NCBI RefSeq assembly: GCF_000425225.1
Contig: NZ_KE384334.1
Location: 94,382-140,725, forward strand
Source of the DNA: Pontibacillus marinus BH030004 = DSM 16465
GTDB lineage: Bacteria; Bacillota; Bacilli; Bacillales; BH030062
Length of the DNA: 46,344 nucleotides
Direction: 5' to 3'
Made by a program: the position numbers and the translations under genes
Shown here: positions 41,287-46,344 of the stretch, one piece after another
Layout of the letters: each line of letters opens with the position of its first letter
Numbering within the stretch: the stretch's first letter is position 1
The notes under the pieces: model-generated
The model's input: the letters and a program-made list of their open reading frames with translations, nothing else
Database searches by the model: none
What the model was told of the DNA's origin: nothing

Positions 41287-42800
41287 AGAAGCTCTTGAAA
41301 CCGTTCATCATCCGGGTTATTTTGAACAGCTTTACGAGCATGTTTGAGTGCCTGCTCTGAATTTTGTTTTTCCTGATAGAATATACTTAAGTTGTAATGA
41401 GCTAGACCGAATGAGGGTTTTATGGATATAGCTTCTTTTAAATCATCTATACCCTTTTCTATCTCACCTTGTTTATAATAGCCAATGGCTCTGAAAAAGT
41501 AGAGTTCTGCAGAAGCTTCTATATGGCGGAATGTTTGATCTACAAGTTGAATGACTTGATCATATCGCCCCTCTTTAGCATATTCTTGAGCAACCTGTGC
41601 TTGAAGACGGGGATCATAGTGATTTTCTTCGTTTGTAATACCGTACCACGACATACCTACACCAACACCTAACACGAGTATGGAAGCCCCTATTTGCATT
41701 TGCAGGCTTCGTCTTTTAGGGAAATGAACAATACTAGAAGCTAAAAAGCCACCTACTAATCCCCCCAAATGAGCTCCAATATCTACCTGAGGAATGGAGA
41801 AAGAAAACGCAATGTTTAAAGCAATAACCCACAATAAATTTGGCCCCATGGTTTGAAAAAATAACTTTTTGTGTATCACTCCAAAGAATAAAAGCGCACC
41901 AAACAAACCATATATGGCACCTGATGCCCCAGCTGCTACAGAAGGAGTTAAGGCAAAACTTGTTATACCTCCAATAATTCCTGAGATAAAGTATATAAAA
42001 GCAAAACGAACACTTCCATACATCCTCTCAACAGGACTCCCTAAGTAATAAAGAGCTAACATATTTAATGCGATATGAAAGAAGCCTATATGAAGAAACA
42101 TAGAGGATAAGATTCTCCACCACTCACCGTCCATAATAGCGGGATGATACTTAGCACCGTATTGAATTAATGTAAGAGTGTTTGTACTCCCTCCCTGGTA
42201 TTCCAGTAAGGCAAACACGGCAAGATTTATGAAAATTAACAGATAAGTGAGTCTTGGTTTTCCAAAAGAAAAGATTTGTTGCATTTTTTGTTGATTATTT
42301 TTGTGACGTCGCTTCATGGATCTTCTTAACTCATAAATCGTTTGTTCCATTTCTAACTCAGAGGGAACAACAAAGGAGGGTTCAGTGAGCCCCAACTCGT
42401 TGTATATATCATTTATATGTTCCGTACGTTGTTCTGTTATGTAATGGTGGTAAACCGTCGTTTTTTTCCGATCATTAAGATGAAGAGGCTGTTTTCGATC
42501 GCTCCAATCATCCACTGGAGGAAATTCTGATATGTAAACGTTATGTACCTCAACCTCTCTTCCTACTAATTGTCTTTTAAACCGTTTTAAGTTTTCAGTT
42601 ACTGTATCTTGATCTCGCTTTAATTGATTGGACCAATCAAAGGTTTGTTGCGTGATACGAACAACATACGCTTTACTTTTAATATTTTTTTCAAGCCATA
42701 TTTCATTTCGTTCTTCACTTAGATGAAGAATATCAAAATCTTGATTTAACATTAGGTCTGAGGCCATTCTCCAAAAGTAATAGGCTTCCTCGATGTACAT
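41262..42800 (-). CDS. yqgP: Rhomboid intramembrane protease YqgP
   Basis: A 512-residue rhomboid protease. An N-terminal cytosolic domain (about 1-185) precedes the helical core (about 190-385) with WR motif EWWRILSSMFLHIGFFHIALN (in parts EWWRILSSMFLH and FHIALNMLA), catalytic Ser in GASGAIYG and catalytic His in GAHLGGLVGG. The C-terminus has TPR-like repeats (about 415-510). B. subtilis YqgP acts with FtsH to degrade MgtE when Mn is high. The frame opens at 42872, but GGGGGAG before the ATG at 42800 fixes the start. Confidence 0.93.
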   Translation of the reverse strand: MYIEEAYYFWRMASDLMLNQDFDILHLSEERNEIWLEKNIKSKAYVVRITQQTFDWSNQLKRDQDTVTENLKRFKRQLVGREVEVHNVYISEFPPVDDWSDRKQPLHLNDRKKTTVYHHYITEQRTEHINDIYNELGLTEPSFVVPSELEMEQTIYELRRSMKRRHKNNQQKMQQIFSFGKPRLTYLLIFINLAVFALLEYQGGSTNTLTLIQYGAKYHPAIMDGEWWRILSSMFLHIGFFHIALNMLALYYLGSPVERMYGSVRFAFIYFISGIIGGITSFALTPSVAAGASGAIYGLFGALLFFGVIHKKLFFQTMGPNLLWVIALNIAFSFSIPQVDIGAHLGGLVGGFLASSIVHFPKRRSLQMQIGASILVLGVGVGMSWYGITNEENHYDPRLQAQVAQEYAKEGRYDQVIQLVDQTFRHIEASAELYFFRAIGYYKQGEIEKGIDDLKEAISIKPSFGLAHYNLSIFYQEKQNSEQALKHARKAVQNNPDDERFQELLQSLEKSG

Positions 42801-42872
42801 AATACTCTCCCCCCTTCTTTCATGATACCATTTGAGAATATTTTTCGATTCAAAAATGCTTGAATAGAACAA

Positions 42873-42902
42873 ACAAAAACGTTCAGTCTCAGGACTGAAC
42901 GT
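42873..42902 (-). terminator. Terminator of yqgO
   Basis: A perfect 10-bp stem ACGTTCAGTC/GACTGAACGT with a 4-base loop followed by TTTTTG on minus, between yqgO and yqgP. Confidence 0.85.
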
Positions 42903-42913
42903 AATCCGTGTAT

Positions 42914-43102
42914 TTATATTGCTGTACGGCCTAATATTTCAGGCAGAATTTTTTCTCTTAGATAAGGAAGTCTCATTGTAATTGAAACGACAACTTTCCT
43001 TATTACCCCTACGGCTAATAATACATTAAGGATGCGGTACTTGTATCGATTTATCATGAAAAAAGCTACACCAAGCATCACAATCCAACTGAGCATTCTC
43101 AT
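42914..43102 (-). CDS. yqgO: YqgO-like small protein
   Basis: A 62-residue basic protein with one N-terminal hydrophobic helix (residues 4-18) and a second amphipathic segment. Position between yqgP and yqgN matches yqgO. AGGAGG is 5 bases before the ATG. The ATG three codons in is an alternative start. Function unknown. Confidence 0.7.
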   Translation of the reverse strand: MRMLSWIVMLGVAFFMINRYKYRILNVLLAVGVIRKVVVSITMRLPYLREKILPEILGRTAI

Positions 43103-43183
43103 TGCAATTCCTCCTACATATACCTGTTACATGTAGTATGGGAGAGCATTGCATTTTTTATTCCTGCCTTCTTTTGACCTTGC

Positions 43184-44194
43184 TTATAAGCCAATAAAAC
43201 GATAAAAGAGCGATTTCGCTTTCGTGGTATCTTCAGTTCCCTGAATGAGTACACGTCCATCTGGAAAAAGCACAAATGTATGGTCATCATCCAATTTTGC
43301 CTTTAATAAAAATGGAGTTAGCTTCGTAGTTGCTACACCGGAAAGCTTATCTTCCCATTTAGCTAAATCCATTTTCTCTTTGGTATTGACTTGGATTGAA
43401 TCTCTTCCACACATAACTACAAATTCTTCACTCTGCTCATCATGTAAAAAAGGATATAGGTTTTCCTGACAAGTAGGACAATCTTGCTTTGGATCTTTAA
43501 GTTTCACATCGTAATGCTGATTGTTCCATATATCAAAAGTCTTTAACATGCCATGTAAAGCATCTTTGTTACCCGTAAGGTACTTTAGTGTCTCTGTTGC
43601 TTGATACGATGTAACCATATTTATCACCGGGGAAATAATTCCTACTGTATCGCACGTTTCTCCTTTACCAGCCCCTGGGCTAACCACACACCGTAAGCAC
43701 GGGGTTTCTTCAGGAATAAATAAAGCCATCATTCCCCTAGAACGCACTGCTCCACCATAAACAAACGGAATACCTTTTTGAAAGCAGGCATCATTTAATA
43801 AAAAACGAGTTGCGAAATTATCAGTCCCATCTAGAACAATATCCATTCCATCTATTAAAGAGATAACATTGTCTCGATGAAGATCAGATACAACCCCTTC
43901 TACGTAAACATCTGAGTTTATTTTCTCGAGATGCTTCTGTGCAGCAACGGCTTTAGGTAATGCTTTTTCAACATCCTCTTCTGTATAAAGGATTTGTCTT
44001 TGCAAATTGCTTATTTCAATATAGTCTCGATCTACAATCCTCACACGCCCCACTCCAGCTCTTACCATTTGATTGGCAAGCATTGTACCTAGTGCACCTG
44101 CCCCAACAATAAGTACAGAGCTTTTTGATAACGCATCTTGTCCTTGTTCACCGATAGGGGCAAATAACCGTTGTCTGGAATAACGATCATCCAT
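43184..44194 (-). CDS. MoeB/ThiF-family adenylyltransferase
   Basis: A 336-residue E1-like enzyme that adenylates the C-terminal Gly-Gly of a sulfur carrier (ThiS or MoaD). The nucleotide motif is GAGALGT, with catalytic Arg and Asp in RDYIEISNLQRQ and DGTDNFATRFLLND. Two Cys pairs, CLRC and CPTC, bind zinc. Its C-terminal part (residues about 250-336) replaces the usual rhodanese domain by a short domain with no rhodanese Cys loop. No thi or moa genes adjoin it, so the carrier cannot be chosen from context. Confidence 0.88.
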   Translation of the reverse strand: MDDRYSRQRLFAPIGEQGQDALSKSSVLIVGAGALGTMLANQMVRAGVGRVRIVDRDYIEISNLQRQILYTEEDVEKALPKAVAAQKHLEKINSDVYVEGVVSDLHRDNVISLIDGMDIVLDGTDNFATRFLLNDACFQKGIPFVYGGAVRSRGMMALFIPEETPCLRCVVSPGAGKGETCDTVGIISPVINMVTSYQATETLKYLTGNKDALHGMLKTFDIWNNQHYDVKLKDPKQDCPTCQENLYPFLHDEQSEEFVVMCGRDSIQVNTKEKMDLAKWEDKLSGVATTKLTPFLLKAKLDDDHTFVLFPDGRVLIQGTEDTTKAKSLFYRFIGL

Positions 44195-44222
44195 TGTTCA
44201 TAATCTCCTTTTCACTCAATGA

Positions 44223-44783
44223 TTAATAGCGTAAACCCAATTCAGTAATTAAATGTTGGACTGGAATATCAAACGGATCATTTGGTACTTGATTCATCAA
44301 CTGTTCTTCAGTGGCAAGCGCAATAGTCGTTTGATTAAAGTATTCTAAATAACGGTCATAAAAGCCACCACCATACCCAATTCGATAACCTCGCTGGTCA
44401 AACATTAACCCCGGTACGAGCATGAGGTCGATACGCTCTTTCGTTACCACTTCTGTTTCTTCCTCTTTCGGCTCTTTAAGTCCGAAGTATACAGTTTCCA
44501 ACTCTTCAAATGAAGTGAGTTTACGAAACGTAAGTTCCTTTTGCTTAGCATTACACTTTGGAACCGCAATTGTTTTTCCATCTTTCCAAGCTTGTTCAAT
44601 TATAGGTTTTGTATCAATCTCATGCTCTTGTGAAATTGTACAACCAATAACTTTTGCATTTTGGTAGCTAGATGTATTGAGTAGCGCTTTATGTATGTTT
44701 ATTACTTTACTTTCTCGTTCTGTTCCTACTAAATTGGAGAGAATATCTTTACCTTTCGTTCTCAAATCCTTTTTTGTACCCAT
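44223..44783 (-). CDS. yqgN: 5-formyltetrahydrofolate cyclo-ligase
   Basis: ATP-dependent conversion of 5-formyl-THF to 5,10-methenyl-THF. The 186-residue size is typical. The family signature is MLVPGLMFDQRGYRIGYGGG, followed by FYDRYL. Other family segments are the N-terminal KKDLR and VIGCTISQEHEIDT. Lies between the MoeB/ThiF gene and rpmG. It shares the one-carbon theme with the gcv operon but is not linked to it. Confidence 0.94.
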   Translation of the reverse strand: MGTKKDLRTKGKDILSNLVGTERESKVINIHKALLNTSSYQNAKVIGCTISQEHEIDTKPIIEQAWKDGKTIAVPKCNAKQKELTFRKLTSFEELETVYFGLKEPKEEETEVVTKERIDLMLVPGLMFDQRGYRIGYGGGFYDRYLEYFNQTTIALATEEQLMNQVPNDPFDIPVQHLITELGLRY

Positions 44784-44817
44784 GAAGCTAACCTCCTACA
44801 TACCCTTCTATACCTAT

Positions 44818-44850
44818 AAAAAAAACAGCAGGATTGATATCCTACTGTTT
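44818..44850 (-). terminator. Terminator of rpmG
   Basis: Hairpin AACAGTAGGA/TCCTGCTGTT (one wobble) followed by T8 on minus, overlapping the rpmG stop codon. Confidence 0.85.
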
Positions 44851-44998
44851 ATTTAGTCTCACGGTGCAATGTGTGCTTTTTCAAGCGTGGGCTGTATTTC
44901 ATAAGTTCCAAACGTTCTGGGTTTTTACGCTTGTTTTTTGTTGTAATATAGGTACGATCACCAGTTTCAGTGCAAGCAAGTGTAATATTTACACGCAT
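44849..44998 (-). CDS. rpmG: 50S ribosomal protein L33, Cys-minus form
   Basis: A 49-residue L33: [20 protein letters not shown], then [21 protein letters not shown] and HTLHRETK (in parts, [16 protein letters not shown]). Only Cys9 remains; the CxxC pairs of zinc-binding L33 are replaced (TETG, SPRLKK), so this is the zinc-independent form. GGAGGG is 6 bases before the ATG. The gene lies at the yqgN-yqgO locus where B. subtilis has rpmGA. Confidence 0.93.
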   Translation of the reverse strand: MRVNITLACTETGDRTYITTKNKRKNPERLELMKYSPRLKKHTLHRETK

Positions 44999-45192
44999 CT
45001 TTATCCCTCCAAACACGTCTTTCTTCTGTTGTCATAAGTTTTTCACTTTATCAGACCTTAATAATAGTATCAAATCTTTCCCTTTCTTTCAAGGCTGTAG
45101 GCTCTCTTTTTACGTTAAAAATTCGTAAAGTTTGTTTTCTAGGGTCTGGTTCTATGATATAAATAAGGAAGACTAGAAATGAGGTGAACCGT

Positions 45193-45609
45193 TTGCTTTA
45201 TGTAATTCTGACATTATTTACTATATCCTTTATTTTATATCTTGTTTCGTTTGCCTTAAAGGACCGCTTTAAAGATTTAGAAGAGCAGGTTGAGCAAGTA
45301 CAACTGACAACGATGCAGGACTCTTATCAGCTAAAAAAGAAAATGCGTGTTTTAGAAGAAGAGCTTTTGGTTGATGATTTCTCTACAGAAATGTTCTCCA
45401 ACTCCAATAAAGCTCAACCAGAGCCTAAGCAGACTTATAGACAAGAAGAAACGAACCAACCTCCTCTTGTACATAAAGTCTTACATATGTATAACCAAGG
45501 CTACACAACGAGTGATATTGCTTCTGAAACCTCTTTAAATGAACATGATATATTAACAACATTAAGGCAATTCACATCCGAAAATGAACAAAAAGGAGCA
45601 CGAAGATGA
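45193..45609 (+). CDS. Unknown membrane-anchored protein with C-terminal helix-turn-helix-like end
   Basis: A 138-residue protein: an N-terminal membrane helix (residues 2-20), a coiled-coil-like stretch (FKDLEEQVEQVQLTTM), a Gln/Pro/Glu linker, and a C-terminal segment VLHMYNQGYTTSDIASETSL that looks like a helix-turn-helix. The architecture recalls membrane-tethered SwrB-like proteins, but identity is not claimed. GAGGTGA lies 5 bases before the TTG at 45193; a GTG inside that sequence opens the frame 3 codons earlier. It overlaps the next gene by 4 bases. Confidence 0.75.
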   Translation: MLYVILTLFTISFILYLVSFALKDRFKDLEEQVEQVQLTTMQDSYQLKKKMRVLEEELLVDDFSTEMFSNSNKAQPEPKQTYRQEETNQPPLVHKVLHMYNQGYTTSDIASETSLNEHDILTTLRQFTSENEQKGARR

Positions 45610-46094
45610 AACACACCATACGTGCTTTTGCATTAGGATTAGCTACAGCAACTGCTTTATTAACATTCACTTATTATCAAACCAATGATCAAAATGAGTC
45701 AAAAGCACTTACAGACCAAGAAGCTATAACCCATTTAGAAAGTAATGACTATCATGTATTGAGTCAATCTTCATTTGAAGATTTAAAAGAAGAGAAAAAG
45801 GAATCTCAGCCTGATCAAGCCGATTCGAAAAGAGACGATAAAAAGCAAAGTGAAACGAAGGAGAAGGATCAAAAGGATACCTCTCAACAACCTTATTCTT
45901 TAACAATTGAGCCCGGTATGCTTTCCTCTTCTATCAGTGACGAACTTAAAAAAGCTGGTATTCTTGAGGATAAAGCGAAATTCGAAGTGTTCCTGAAAGA
46001 TCATGAGTATAGTCGTGCTATTCAAATAGGAACTTATAGCATTACGAGAGATATGTCATATGAGGAAATTGCGAAAAAGATTACAGGTCAATAA
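45606..46094 (+). CDS. Secreted or anchored protein with MltG/YceG-like C-terminal domain
   Basis: A 162-residue protein: N-terminal membrane anchor or signal sequence (residues 5-25), a highly charged low-complexity linker (about 55-95, rich in Lys, Asp, Glu), and a C-terminal region LTIEPGMLSSSISDELKKAG ... GTYSITRDMSYEEIAKKITG resembling the LysM-like N-domain of endolytic transglycosylase MltG. The catalytic YceG domain is absent. AAAGGAG is 7 bases before the ATG. Start and stop overlap (ATGA) with the preceding gene suggests co-function at the cell envelope. Confidence 0.75.
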   Translation: MKHTIRAFALGLATATALLTFTYYQTNDQNESKALTDQEAITHLESNDYHVLSQSSFEDLKEEKKESQPDQADSKRDDKKQSETKEKDQKDTSQQPYSLTIEPGMLSSSISDELKKAGILEDKAKFEVFLKDHEYSRAIQIGTYSITRDMSYEEIAKKITGQ

Positions 46095-46102
46095 TTAGCA
46101 AG

Positions 46103-46138
46103 TCAGCATTCCTTTTATATTGGGGTGCTGATTTTTTT
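46103..46138 (+). terminator. Terminator of the two-gene unit
   Basis: Hairpin TCAGCATTCC/GGGGTGCTGA (two wobble pairs) followed by T7, 8 bases after the stop. Confidence 0.78.
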
Positions 46139-46156
46139 GTTCAATTATATGGCAGG

Positions 46157-46344
46157 ATTGTTGAAGACTTGAAACCGAGAGGAGTCCGTTGCTGTTGAGA
46201 AGTTTGTTGCGGTCAGTGAAACGGCAAGCCTGTTGTGGAAGAAAAGCCGAGCCTCCTCGTGCCTGCGGGGTCTCGTCTTCCCTTTGTTACCACGACAGTT
46301 TGCCGTTTCCTTCCCTCCACGCGATTATGGAGATTAACGGACCA
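46157..46344 (+). repeat. Dispersed structured repeat, copy C (runs off the window)
   Basis: Starts with TTGTTGAAGACTTGAAACC, then GGAGTCCGTTGC and the core GCCGAGCCTCCTC (46246-46258) with CTGCGGGGTCTCGTC (46263-46277), and ends AACGGACCA at the window edge. It is almost identical to the reverse complement of copy B at 27.1-27.3 kb. Confidence 0.88.

Noticed and set aside
44834-45037. 67-codon ORF on plus opposite rpmG
   Set aside because: It is antisense to rpmG, which is certain, and has no ribosome binding site.

Overview
The window looks like a chromosomal segment of a spore-forming member of the Bacillaceae. Gene content and order follow the yqg-comG-gcv-yqh block of Bacillus subtilis: efp, yqhT, aroQ, yqhR, yqhQ, yqhP, yqhO, mntR, yqhL, gcvPB-gcvPA-gcvT, yqhH-yqhG, yqzE, aroK, comGA-GG, mgsR, yqgY, yqgX, yqgW, yqgT, yqgS, glcK, yqgQ, yqgP, yqgO, yqgN and rpmG. 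Spore genes (splB, spoVAF, yqhR/figP) support a sporulator. Insertions relative to B. subtilis (class II ribonucleotide reductase nrdJ, short serA with serC, fetAB, an M42 peptidase, a MoeB/ThiF enzyme, a MidA-type methyltransferase) and the repeat types suggest a non-subtilis genus, possibly the Halobacillus/Pontibacillus group. The genus is an inference.

Layout. 1-7 kb: a 21-bp minisatellite at the left edge, then efp/yqhT/aroQ, yqhR, yqhQ-yqhP, patatin yqhO, mntR and splB. 7-10.5 kb: nrdJ with two NrdR-like operators 32 bp apart, then yqhL. 10.6-14 kb: serine operon serC-serA-HAD hydrolase behind a T-box leader whose likely specifier is AGC (Ser). 14-14.8 kb: a second 21-bp minisatellite of about 22 units. 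14.8-19.1 kb: glycine cleavage operon gcvT-gcvPA-gcvPB behind a tandem glycine riboswitch. 19.2-22.6 kb: yqhH-yqhG, yqzE, aroK. 22.7-26.6 kb: the seven-gene comG pseudopilus operon. 26.6-27.4 kb: tRNA-Gln(UUG) and two inverted dispersed repeats. 27.4-33.9 kb: mgsR, a COG2345-type regulator, yqgY, a methyltransferase, yqgX, yqgW, fetAB, yqgT. 34-46 kb: an LtaS-like enzyme, glcK/yqgQ, spoVAF, an M42 peptidase, an unknown membrane-anchored protein, rhomboid yqgP, yqgO, a MoeB/ThiF enzyme, yqgN, rpmG, a two-gene membrane unit and a third copy of the dispersed repeat running off the right edge.

Functionally most of the window is housekeeping: one-carbon and serine/glycine metabolism (serCA, gcv, yqgN), shikimate steps (aroQ, aroK), DNA precursors (nrdJ), competence (comG) and spore functions. 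No phage, transposase or CRISPR locus was seen. The least explained signals are noncoding: a dispersed structured repeat whose stems differ in sequence but still pair, two unrelated minisatellites with the same 21-bp period, a promoter-terminator pair with no ORF near 30.2 kb (candidate small RNA), and overlapping hairpins in the adjacent methyltransferase leader. All calls come from reading the sequence and from knowledge of the families; no database search was run.
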